Source: Rubinisphaera margarita
Lineage (GTDB): Bacteria > Planctomycetota > Planctomycetia > Planctomycetales > Planctomycetaceae
DNA: 64,000 bases
Assembly: GCF_022267515.1 (NCBI RefSeq)
Contig: NZ_JAKFGB010000014.1
Coordinates: 248,001-312,000 of the forward strand
Reading direction: 5' to 3'
Every line of letters begins with the position of its first letter. The stretch's first letter is position 1. The notes under the pieces are model-generated. The model worked only from the letters and a program-made list of their open reading frames with translations, searched no databases and was not told where the DNA came from. Position numbers and translations under genes: made by a program. Of this stretch, positions 27,401 to 36,234 are shown piece after piece.

Positions 27401-28952
27401 TCTGAATCTGATCGTGATGCAGATACGTTCGGCCCCGACCCGCATCCGGCGTCACGCCCTGGCTCAGGTATTTAATGACCTCGTCGAAATCTTTCCGTTC
27501 GAGATTGCGGTACGGAAAAGCCCTGCGAATCAGGTCGAACAGCTTGTCGGTTTCCCATTCGCTGGCGGCGATCTCGGCGACAATCTGCTGAGCGAGGACA
27601 TCGAGCGGAGCATCGCGGCAGGTGATCGCATCGAGCCGCCCGCCTTTCACGGCTCGGATTAATCCCATGCACTCAACTACTTCATCGCGGGTGAGTGCAA
27701 ACAGCCGTCCCTTTGGCACCAGCTTGAGGGAGTGCCCCGAACGTCCGATCCGCTGCAGAAACTTGGCGATGCCGTCGGGGGAACCGAGCTGAATCACCAG
27801 ATCGATGTAGCCAACGTCGATCCCGAGTTCGAGCGATGCGGTCGCGACGACCGCTTTCAGCGTTCCCTCTTTGAGTCGCTGTTCGGTCGAAAGGCGGATA
27901 TCGGCGGACAGCGAACCGTGATGGCTGCTGATCTGGTCTTCACCCAGCAGTTCGGTCAACTGATGCGACACCCGTTCGGCCATGCGGCGGGTGTTTACGA
28001 AAATCAGCGTGCTGCGGTGCGAGTTGATCAACTCGACAACCCGGGCGTTGATCTCCGCCCATTGCTCGTGGGAACAGACCGCCTGCAGTGGACTCGGCGG
28101 AATCTCGATTCCAAGATCGAGATCTCGAGTGTGACCGACGTTCACGATCTCGACCTGCTGGCCGGAAACTGTGAGCTCAGCAGTCGATGCCTTCAGCGTG
28201 GCAGACTCCTCCTGAAAGAGCCGCCGCTGCGGATCGTGGCGGGAGACGCTTCCGGGGGGTTCCCAGTCGACGGGATGCAGGCGGGTTTCGCGATCGGTCG
28301 AGCCCGACAGAAAATCGGCCACGAGTTCGATCGGCTTCTGGGTCGCCGAAAGGCCAATTCGCTGCAACGGTTCACTGCAGAGGGCTTCGAGGCGTTCCAG
28401 AGTAATCGACATATGAGCCCCGCGCTTGTCGGGAGCGAGGGCGTGAATTTCGTCGATGATGACCGTCTTCGCCGTCGCCAGAATCTCCCGGCTCTTCTGG
28501 GCGGTGACCATCAGATACAGCGATTCCGGCGTCGTCACCAGAATTTGCGGCGGTTTCTTCAGCATCGCCGTGCGGTCTTTTGCCGGAGTGTCCCCCGTAC
28601 GGAGTCCGACACGGAGTTCGGGAACGCGGTAGCCCCGCTCAGCGGCCAGCTCCTGGATTTCCCGCAGTGGCTCGGTCAGGTTTTTGTGCATGTCGTTCGA
28701 GAGAGCCCGCAGTGGCGAGACGTAGACACAATGGATCTCGTCGCGCAGTTCCCCCTCCACGGCCATCCGAAACAGGCGGTCGATAATGGCCAGAAAGGCG
28801 GTGAGCGTTTTCCCCGAGCCGGTCGGAGCCGCGATCAGCGCGTGCTTGCCCGCTGCAATAACGGGCCACCCCTGCGTTTGCGGCTCGGACGGCTGCGAAA
28901 AGCGGCTCGCGAACCACTCGGCAATCACCGGGTGAAAGTGATCAGACAGCAT
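24411..28952 (-). CDS. lhr: large Lhr-type DEAD/DEAH helicase
   Basis: A 1513-residue superfamily 2 helicase of the Lhr (large helicase-related) type, 3'-5' DNA/RNA translocases linked to DNA damage and rRNA metabolism. Motif I is ALIAAPTGSGKTLTAF (about 39-54), Ia VYVSPLRALSND, II VIIDEIHALAPDKRG, III RIGLSATQKP; helicase domain 2 has TLIFVNTRRMAERV, VATASLELGIDVG and LQRIGRSGHS. Then come a winged-helix/beta-sheet region (FGSRITRAWGFAMRKRFCR) and a long C-terminal extension with several HTH-like segments, as in full-length Lhr (about 1500 residues). The ATG at 28952 begins the family's LSDHFHPVIAEWF; 28 upstream codons in frame are not conserved. It has no visible partner gene. Confidence 0.92.
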   Translation of the reverse strand: MLSDHFHPVIAEWFASRFSQPSEPQTQGWPVIAAGKHALIAAPTGSGKTLTAFLAIIDRLFRMAVEGELRDEIHCVYVSPLRALSNDMHKNLTEPLREIQELAAERGYRVPELRVGLRTGDTPAKDRTAMLKKPPQILVTTPESLYLMVTAQKSREILATAKTVIIDEIHALAPDKRGAHMSITLERLEALCSEPLQRIGLSATQKPIELVADFLSGSTDRETRLHPVDWEPPGSVSRHDPQRRLFQEESATLKASTAELTVSGQQVEIVNVGHTRDLDLGIEIPPSPLQAVCSHEQWAEINARVVELINSHRSTLIFVNTRRMAERVSHQLTELLGEDQISSHHGSLSADIRLSTEQRLKEGTLKAVVATASLELGIDVGYIDLVIQLGSPDGIAKFLQRIGRSGHSLKLVPKGRLFALTRDEVVECMGLIRAVKGGRLDAITCRDAPLDVLAQQIVAEIAASEWETDKLFDLIRRAFPYRNLERKDFDEVIKYLSQGVTPDAGRGRTYLHHDQIQKRLRPRRSARIVAVNNAGSIPDIGSFRVVAEPDNVVVGSVDEDFAVESQAGDIFLLGNTSWRLKHLRGNDVVVIDAQGAPPSVPFWRGESPGRTLELSEEVSRLREDLEQKLIDGVARPEIITWLQKETCCCASAAEQIVEYVAAQKAALGLVPTQKRVVFERFFDETGGMQLVVHAPFGSRITRAWGFAMRKRFCRSFDFELQATADDDGFILTLGPQHSFPIESLFPMLTAANAYKLLEQALIYVPTFQLRWRWNVTTALMVERRRAGKRVPPALQRFRSDDLLTAVFPKLTGCQEEHTGDHEIPDHPLVKQTMDDCFNEALNFAGLTKVLEQVEKGEITFVAKETREPSPFCYELLNANPYAFLDGGEAIDRRARAVSTRRSVTVESVSDLSRLDPLAIDRVIEEAAPLVRDADELHDYLLTRVLIPAAEAERWPKLLSQLQEQRRGGRVVLDEGRAFYVSAEKFPVVQCLWPESITEPELTPPENIRRPEVTTEVRIEILRGWMEYLGPMTTGEIAGQLGWTVSQVDATFEALEGEGLVLRGKFRNQTDQKLDVEQTEWCHRRLLARIHRLTLEGLRKQIEPVDVRTFMRFLFRHQGLHPGHRREGMQGLFETISQLQGFDLPAGNWERDILPYRVKDYSSAWLDELCMTGEVAWGRLYPNPRPKEAKSRPMTTLSRNSPIALFLRDSARWLLPERAGLLTDQLSGTAQDVLTVLQHQGAMFANDIEYVAQLLPAQLTDALGELIARGWITSDGYAGLRGLIGPAAKSNNVSYRGSLRVKRPRTLAGRAGRWSIWRREEALEHPDQMRERVEQWAWQLLNRWGVVFRDLLDREQGAPRWYELLQCYRRLEARGEIRGGRFIRGVAGEQYALPDSVAELRKLRDDAPAGEELVILKATDPLNLVGVITPEARIPAMTGNSIVYWRGDAVGAWQKKSFRLLKVLTTENCLILAKLLNMSPGEMSAARRELVGKTEVEVEQSPALEEAKALLAIK

Positions 28953-29572
28953 GAGCTCAGTCTCTCCCTCGTGCTTTTCAAAGCAAGGAATCAGGGTCGC
29001 TGCTTCCCTGACCCGCCCCCTTGTCGCCTGGCTCAACTTCCTGAAGCCGAAAATCGAGCTGCGACGCGGCCCTGTGTGAGCGATTTCGGCATGGTGTCAA
29101 ACAGGACGCCATCCGTCAATCTGTACAGCTTTCGTTTTCGAGCCGGAAAACGCAGAACCTATTGCGGAAAGCCGCTGTCCTAATCCAGGCCCGGGCTGGC
29201 CGTGAGAGCTTGCCTGTCAGGGAGGCGAAGCCGTAGGAGAACGGGATTTGACGGTCGGAAGCACTTTGTGCCGCCACTTGCCCGATCTATTTTGATATTC
29301 CAGGTCTCCGACCTGATTCACCCAAGAGGACTTCGCCCACCGCCGCGCCGCCCCGAAAGGAGCGTTCGGGGCCACTCCTGCGGTCATTCCCCGGGCCAGA
29401 TGCCCCTTTTGGGGAAGTTGATCAAGCAGGATTTGCCCTGAATTTTGGAAAGCTCGAATTCGGATGGGGGACCGGTTGATTCGGCCGTTCGCGAGGTTAG
29501 GATTATGACAGGACGGAACGCAGTGATTTTCAGCATGGTTCCGTCCAGACCTTCACACAGGAGATACGAACG
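28953..29572. other. gene-less region with dispersed repeats
   Basis: About 620 bp. It contains GCGAAGCCGTAGGAGAACGG and its continuation (29225-29253), nearly identical to 46406-46434, and the hairpin GCCCCGAA/TTCGGGGC (29348-29370). AGGAG at 29559-29563 may be the rsfS ribosome-binding site. No gene is supported. Confidence 0.55.
29225..29253. repeat. dispersed 29-bp repeat, copy A
   Basis: It matches 46406-46434 with two or three differences, covering GCGAAGCCGTAGGAGAACGG and its next nine bases. A copy in opposite orientation of its first part lies at about 46505-46525. Confidence 0.6.
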
Positions 29573-29653
29573 ATTTCTGATCTGACCCACAACGCCGATG
29601 TTGCGACCGAGACATCTGAGAAGACGCAGCTGTTCGAGCGCAATCCTGATCAG

Positions 29654-30019
29654 TTGGCCCGTTCCCTCGACCTGGCATGCCGATGTGCTCAACTCGCTGA
29701 CGAACTCAAGGCGAAAGACATCATCGTGCTCGATCTGACACGGGTCACGCCCGAGTTCGACTACTTCATTATCGCGACCGGTAACAGCCGCCGGCAGCTT
29801 CACGCCATCGCGGAAGAGGCCGACACGCTGATGGAAAAATCCGGTTCGGCTCGAATCGGTATCGAAGGCTACGACAGCAACGCCTGGATCCTGCAGGATT
29901 ACGGCGATGTCGTGCTGCATGCCTTCGATCCGGCCAGCCGTGAGATGTACGATCTGGAACGCCTCTGGGCCGACGCCACCCGCGTTGACTGGCAGGCTTA
30001 CCTGGCCGAACACGCCTGA
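29654..30019 (+). CDS. rsfS: ribosomal silencing factor RsfS
   Basis: A 121-residue RsfS/iojap-family protein, which binds uL14 on the large subunit and blocks subunit joining in stationary phase or starvation. The family core is clear: LADELKAKDIIVLDLTRVTPEFDYFIIATG, SRRQLHAIAEEAD, IGIEGYDSNAWILQDYGDVV and LHAFDPASREMYDLERLWADA. The start is uncertain: TTG at 29654 is the only canonical start in frame but has no ribosome-binding site. The frame stays open to 29501, and an ATT at 29573 has AGGAG (29559-29563) 9 nt upstream, giving an extra 27 residues (ISDLTHNADV...). It stands alone on the plus strand. Confidence 0.9.
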   Translation: MARSLDLACRCAQLADELKAKDIIVLDLTRVTPEFDYFIIATGNSRRQLHAIAEEADTLMEKSGSARIGIEGYDSNAWILQDYGDVVLHAFDPASREMYDLERLWADATRVDWQAYLAEHA

Positions 30020-30234
30020 TCGTCCTTTTGACAGCAATCTCCCGGGTTGCGACCGGAGGCAAGCCCTTCGACTCGTGACCGGGGAGACTTTTCATACGAA
30101 TCACTCGTCGCTTCTCCCAGGGCGGCGAGTGAATTTCGTTTTACGACAACCGTGCTGCGAAGGGTGCCACTGGCGTCTCGTCAGTGCCCGTGCTTGAAAA
30201 TCCCCCTGCTCACCACCAGACCCCGCGGATGATT

Positions 30235-30250
30235 CAGACGTGCACGTCTG
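30235..30250. repeat. perfect 16-bp palindrome
   Basis: CAGACGTGCACGTCTG is fully self-complementary and sits inside a wider imperfect dyad (CCGCGG... CGCGG). It could be a regulator site or hairpin element. Confidence 0.6.
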
Positions 30251-30366
30251 AGTCGCGGTAGCGACAAGAGGCCGCTGACCGGGATGAACTGATTCAACAG
30301 AACTCCCGGCTTTATTCCGCGGCTCGTGACCTTGCCACGTAAATACACCCCTCGGAGTCACGCTTA

Positions 30367-30383
30367 CACTGGCGAAGCCAGTG
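30367..30383. repeat. short hairpin repeat
   Basis: CACTGGC-GAA-GCCAGTG, a 7-bp stem with a 3-nt loop. Confidence 0.6.
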
Positions 30384-30456
30384 GCACACGGCGAGAGGAA
30401 CGCATCCGGAAGTTTGCCCAGCCATTCCGACCTCTCTGAGTCTCGCCGAGCACAAT

Positions 30457-30475
30457 CGGCGGCAGGATGCCGCCG
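30457..30475. repeat. short GC-rich hairpin
   Basis: CGGCGGC and GCCGCCG form a 7-bp stem around AGGAT. Confidence 0.55.
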
Positions 30476-30616
30476 TTACGACTGGGTGGCGCACGTCGAA
30501 AATCGCAGTTGGGCCGGGCAGAAGGTAGAACAAAGCCGGAAGCAGTCGCTACGATACGCCTTTCCCGTCGGACTTGTGCCGGCTTTTCTCGCTGACGAAC
30601 CTGATTCAACCTCTCC

Positions 30617-32578
30617 ATGAACATCCTGCAAGAACTCCGTGGCCGTCTGCATTCTGTCCTCGCTTCCAAAGTCGAGGATGCGGACCGCTTTGCCGCGATG
30701 CTGACTCCGTCCCAGAATCCTGAATTCGGGGATTATCAGGCCAACTGTGCCATGCCTCTGTCGAAGCAACTCGGGAAACCGCCGAAAGATGTGGCTGCCG
30801 AGCTAATTGCCGAGCTCAACATCAGCGACCTGTGTGAGCAGCCGGAGATTGCCGGGCCGGGGTTCATCAACTTCCGCGTCAAAACCGACTTCCTGCAGGA
30901 GCAGATCGATACCGTCAGCCAGAGCGAACGCCTCGGCGTCGAGCCGGTCTCGGAGAAGCAGCGGATCGTCATCGATTATTCCGCTCCCAACGTCGCCAAG
31001 CCGATGCACGTCGGGCATCTGCGCAGCACGGTCATCGGGAACGCCCTGTATCGCATCCTGAGTTTCCTCGGACACGACGTCACCAGCGACAACCACATTG
31101 GCGACTGGGGCACGCAGTTCGGGATGATCCTGTACGGCTACCGCAACTTCGTCGATCAGGCGGCTTATGAAAAAGACGCCGTGGCGGAGCTGTCGCGGCT
31201 GTACCGACTGGTCAACCGACTTGGCGAGTACCATCAGACCGTGGAAGAACTTCCAGGCCTCGAATGGAAGCTGAGTGAAGCCGAGCAGGCCGTGAACGAT
31301 GCCGAAGCAACCGTCGAGCAGGACGACAAACGGGGCAAAAAGCAGCTGAAGAAACTCCGCGGCGAGCTCGAATCGATCCGGGCTTCCGTCAAGAAAGCCG
31401 AGGCACTGGTCGCCGACGTCGAGCAGGATGCCGAGCTGAAAAAGCTGGCCGATGCTCACCCGGAAATCCACACGGACGCCCGCAAGGAAACCGCCAAGCT
31501 GCACGCCGGCGATCCCGAGAATCGCCAGCTCTGGGACGAGTTTCTACCGGCCTGTCTGGAAGCGATGAATGTCGTCTACCGCCGGCTCGACATCAATTTC
31601 GATCTCACACTCGGCGAAAGCTATTACCAGCCTCAGCTGGCGTCGGTCGTCGAAGAACTCAAATCGAAGGGACTGGCCGAGGAAAGCCAGGGGGCCATCT
31701 GTGTCTTCCTGCCGGAAGAACGGGCTCCGTTTATCGTTCAGAAGCAGGATGGCGCGTTCACCTACGCCACGACCGATCTGGCGACGATTCGGTACCGCGT
31801 CGAGGAACTAAAAGCCGACACGATTCTGTACGTGGTCGACGCCCGTCAGGGGGATCACTTCCAGATGCTGTTCAAGACGGCTCGCAAGTGGGGGTACGAC
31901 GATGTCGCCCTGCAGCATGTCTCGTTCGGCACCGTGATGGGCAAAGACGGCAAGCCGTTCAAGACCCGAGCCGGGGATATCGTCGGCCTCGGGGACCTGC
32001 TCGATGAAGCGATCTCGCGGGCTCTCGGGATCGTGGCCGCCAACGATGATTCCAAGCCAAACGGAGCGGAACTCGACGAGGCGGCTCGCGCCCGGATTGC
32101 CGAGATCGTAGGCCTCGGCGGCATCAAATACGCCGATTTGCACCATAATCGGGAGAGCGACTACATCTTCGACTGGGACAAGATGCTCGCCATGAACGGC
32201 GACACGGCGACGTACATGCAGTACGCCTATGCCCGAGTCTGTGGGATCTTCCGGAAGGCCGGGGTCGAGCGGAAAACGATCCGTAGCAGCGATCAGGCAA
32301 TCGTGCTGAACCACGACGCCGAACGGGCACTGGCGTTTCAACTGCTGCGATTCGACGAAGCCCTGACAGCGACCGCGCAGGAGTATCGTCCGAACTTCCT
32401 GACGAATTATCTGTTCGAGACAGCGAATACCTTCAGCACATTCTACGACAAATGTCCGGTCGCTTCCGAAGAGAATGAGGCCACCCGACTGAGTCGGCTG
32501 AAGCTCTGCGAAACGACGGCTCGCATTTTAGAACAGGGCTTGAGCTTGTTGGGAATCAAAACTTCTGAAAGAATGTAG
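30617..32578 (+). CDS. argS: arginyl-tRNA synthetase
   Basis: A 653-residue class I synthetase charging tRNA-Arg. Signature parts: N-terminal add-1 domain (PSQNPEFGDYQANCAMPLSK), the HIGH-equivalent HVGH in SAPNVAKPMHVGHLRSTVIG (about residues 131-134), NHIGDWGTQFGMI, YATTDLATIRYR, the KMSKS-region substitute GKDGKPFKTRAGD as in E. coli ArgRS, and the anticodon-binding C-terminus (YMQYAYARVCGIFRKAG). An extra charged, Glu/Lys-rich coiled-coil insertion sits at about residues 210-290 (LSEAEQAVNDAEATVEQ, KKQLKKLRGELESIRAS), which is not in E. coli ArgRS. The ATG at 30617 is right before the conserved domain. It is monocistronic. Confidence 0.95.
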   Translation: MNILQELRGRLHSVLASKVEDADRFAAMLTPSQNPEFGDYQANCAMPLSKQLGKPPKDVAAELIAELNISDLCEQPEIAGPGFINFRVKTDFLQEQIDTVSQSERLGVEPVSEKQRIVIDYSAPNVAKPMHVGHLRSTVIGNALYRILSFLGHDVTSDNHIGDWGTQFGMILYGYRNFVDQAAYEKDAVAELSRLYRLVNRLGEYHQTVEELPGLEWKLSEAEQAVNDAEATVEQDDKRGKKQLKKLRGELESIRASVKKAEALVADVEQDAELKKLADAHPEIHTDARKETAKLHAGDPENRQLWDEFLPACLEAMNVVYRRLDINFDLTLGESYYQPQLASVVEELKSKGLAEESQGAICVFLPEERAPFIVQKQDGAFTYATTDLATIRYRVEELKADTILYVVDARQGDHFQMLFKTARKWGYDDVALQHVSFGTVMGKDGKPFKTRAGDIVGLGDLLDEAISRALGIVAANDDSKPNGAELDEAARARIAEIVGLGGIKYADLHHNRESDYIFDWDKMLAMNGDTATYMQYAYARVCGIFRKAGVERKTIRSSDQAIVLNHDAERALAFQLLRFDEALTATAQEYRPNFLTNYLFETANTFSTFYDKCPVASEENEATRLSRLKLCETTARILEQGLSLLGIKTSERM

Positions 32579-32737
32579 GAGGCACTTCGTTTTCGCCGTC
32601 GCGGATCATCTCACCTCTTCTGTGAGTTCGGCAGCCACGACGGACGGGTCTGGTCTTGCGTCCCGAAGAATCTGCTCACATCCGCTCGCTCGATTGATCA
32701 ACATTCGAATTCACATCCGGATCTGCCTTCACCACTC

Positions 32738-33952
32738 ATGTCACAACTTCTGATCACGCGTCAGCCCGAATTCGACGAACTCTGCGAGCACCTCAAGTCC
32801 AGTGGTGAAGTCGCATTCGATACCGAATTCGTTTCCGAACATACCTATCGGCCTCAGCTGTGCCTGCTGCAGTTCGCGACGAAAGAACGGCAGGTCGCCG
32901 TCGACCCGCTGGCCGGTCTCGATCTGACTCCCTGGTGGGAGATCATGACCGACAAGGAAACGCGGGTCATTGTCCACGGCGGCCGGGAAGAGATCCTCTT
33001 CTGCTGGTTCGCCGCGGAGAAGCCCCCGCAGAACCTGGTCGACGTGCAGATCGTGCAGGGCCTCCTGAGCCGGGGCTATCCACTGTCACATTCCGCTCTC
33101 GTGCAGAAGGTGATGCAGAAGCGGATTCACGGCAAGGAAACGCGAACAGACTGGGCCAAACGCCCGCTCACTGACAAGCAGATTGAATACGCCGTGGAGG
33201 ATGTCCGGCATCTGATCGAGATCGCTGCCAAGCAGCGCCGCCGGCTCAAATCGCTGAAGCGGACGGCCTGGGCGAATCAGGAATGCGAGGCCTTCATCGA
33301 CGGACTCGTCGAAGCACAGCGAACCCGCCCGGATGCCTGGGTTCGGCTCCCGAAGATCGGCCGGCTCTCGCGACAGGACCTTGGCGTGGCTCGCGAACTG
33401 TTCCGCTGGAGGGAGCAGACAGCTGAGAATCTGAATCGACCACTGCGAACGATTCTTCGCGATGACCTGCTTGTCGACCTGGCGCATCGGCAGCCGAAAT
33501 CGGAGGCGGAAGTCCTCTCGACCCGCGACATGCAACGAGGCAATTATCGACGGTATGCCTCTGAGTTGCTCGAAGTGATTCAGAACGCCACCAAACTCTC
33601 TCCGTCCGAGTTGCCCGAAAAGCTCGCGCAGAACAGCGACGATCACTCCAAGCAGGAAGAGCATGTGCTCGGCAAGCTGCTCGCCATCGCGCTGGCCAAC
33701 TGCTGTGCGGAAGCGGATGTCTCGCCGGCCATCGTGGCGACGGCGACCGATCTGCGGGAATTCGTTCGCTGGCATCTGGGGGGGCAGAAATCGGATGAGC
33801 CGAAGCTTGCCACCGGCTGGCGATACGACCTCTGCGGAGAAATGCTTGAGAATCTGCTCGACGGCCGCATCTCACTGCGAGTCGCCGATCCCAATTCCGA
33901 TCACCCGCTCGTGTTCGAATCGCTTTCCGAATCGACCGGGCAGGAACAGTAA
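32738..33952 (+). CDS. rnd: ribonuclease D-type 3'-5' exonuclease with HRDC domain
   Basis: A 404-residue DEDDy exonuclease for stable-RNA 3' processing. ExoI is EVAFDTEFVSEHTYRPQLCLLQ (DxE), ExoII lies in VIVHGGREEILFCWFA, where the usual catalytic Asp is replaced by Glu or displaced, and ExoIII is IEYAVEDVRHLIEI (YxxxD). The following region to about residue 300 is HRDC-like (LFRWREQTAENLNRPLRTIL). The C-terminal 100 residues are less conserved. The 3' end overlaps the convergent HisA-like gene by 52 bp. The altered ExoII site could mean weak activity or an alignment shift; the other motifs look functional. Confidence 0.88.
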   Translation: MSQLLITRQPEFDELCEHLKSSGEVAFDTEFVSEHTYRPQLCLLQFATKERQVAVDPLAGLDLTPWWEIMTDKETRVIVHGGREEILFCWFAAEKPPQNLVDVQIVQGLLSRGYPLSHSALVQKVMQKRIHGKETRTDWAKRPLTDKQIEYAVEDVRHLIEIAAKQRRRLKSLKRTAWANQECEAFIDGLVEAQRTRPDAWVRLPKIGRLSRQDLGVARELFRWREQTAENLNRPLRTILRDDLLVDLAHRQPKSEAEVLSTRDMQRGNYRRYASELLEVIQNATKLSPSELPEKLAQNSDDHSKQEEHVLGKLLAIALANCCAEADVSPAIVATATDLREFVRWHLGGQKSDEPKLATGWRYDLCGEMLENLLDGRISLRVADPNSDHPLVFESLSESTGQEQ

Positions 33953-34677
33953 CGTTCGATGACGGCTTCGGTCAGCAAGCCGTGATGCAGAGCCGTCCCG
34001 ACGAGCACGGCATCCACTCCCGACCGCTCCACCGCATCCAGATGTTCCAGAGTGCGGACACCGCCCCCGGTCAGAATCTTCAACTGCGGATACTCTCGCC
34101 GAATGGCCGAGCAGAGTTCCAGCGTGCCCGGCCCGCGATCCCGTCCGACATAAGCCAGGTCAATCACGATCACTTCCTGCACGCCCCGGTCGGCGACATA
34201 GCCGACAATCTCCAGAGCATCCTGACTTCCCCACGCCTGATCGGGCGAGTTGAGCAGGCTGTCGACCAGATCGAGACTGAAGACGAGCGAAGCGGGATCA
34301 CACATGCAGACCAGCGCATCGAATACCGATTGATCGGCCAGCGATTCGGTCGAAACGATGCACCGTGACTGACAGAGCAGGGGGCCGAGTTCGAAGCAGT
34401 CTTCGATCTGCTGAATGCCAGCGTCAATTCGGAATGTGCCCAGCGACGGTTCAAGCCGGGTGAGCAGCGGGACATTCCAGCGTCGATGGACGATGCCGTC
34501 CAGATCGGCGATGTACCAGTCCTGAAATCCGAAGTGACCGTTCAGAACGCGAGTCAACTCCAGAGGACACGAGGACTGGCAGTACTTCGTCTTCAGTGGC
34601 TGGTAGGTGCTCCGCAGTCCGCCCACGGCGTGAACGGTCTGACCATTGAGAACATCGAGAACGGGAATGATTTTCAT
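33901..34677 (-). CDS. HisA-like TIM-barrel protein (H4MPT-pathway associated family)
   Basis: A 258-residue HisA/HisF-type (beta/alpha)8 barrel. MKIIPVLDVLNGQTVHAVGG opens strand 1, WYIADLDGIVH matches strand 2, IVIDLAYVGRDRG strand 6 and LKILTGGGVRTLEHL the phosphate-binding strand 7, with VDAVLVGTALHHG strand 8. The sequence differs from true HisA and resembles the HisA-related protein found with tetrahydromethanopterin biosynthesis genes in methanogens, methylotrophs and planctomycetes. No other H4MPT gene is in the window, so the link is by family only. Its 3' end overlaps the convergent rnd 3' end by 52 bp. nhaA lies upstream on the same strand. Confidence 0.78.
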   Translation of the reverse strand: MKIIPVLDVLNGQTVHAVGGLRSTYQPLKTKYCQSSCPLELTRVLNGHFGFQDWYIADLDGIVHRRWNVPLLTRLEPSLGTFRIDAGIQQIEDCFELGPLLCQSRCIVSTESLADQSVFDALVCMCDPASLVFSLDLVDSLLNSPDQAWGSQDALEIVGYVADRGVQEVIVIDLAYVGRDRGPGTLELCSAIRREYPQLKILTGGGVRTLEHLDAVERSGVDAVLVGTALHHGLLTEAVIERYCSCPVDSESDSNTSG

Positions 34678-34772
34678 TCAGCTGACAATCATCTCTCGGA
34701 AGGGCGTTGAATCAATTCATTTGATCCCAGGACTCTGCGGCAATCAAGCATGGCCACTCCGCCTTTTCGGCA

Positions 34773-36137
<1,365 letters not shown>

Positions 36138-36234
36138 AATTGTCGGCTCGCTGAAGATGTCTGTTTCGGGTCAGTTCATTTCATTGTAACGGCTTGTGTC
36201 GGCATAAAACCGCAATCGTAAGCAAAGGCCGCAA

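Larger units (their letters stand above)
30020..30616. other. gene-less, palindrome-rich region upstream of argS
   Basis: About 600 bp without a supported gene. It contains three clear hairpins: CAGACGTGCACGTCTG (30235-30250, a perfect 16-bp palindrome within a larger dyad), CACTGGC-GAA-GCCAGTG (30367-30383) and CGGCGGC/GCCGCCG (30457-30475). They look like dispersed repeats rather than one operator. Confidence 0.6.
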
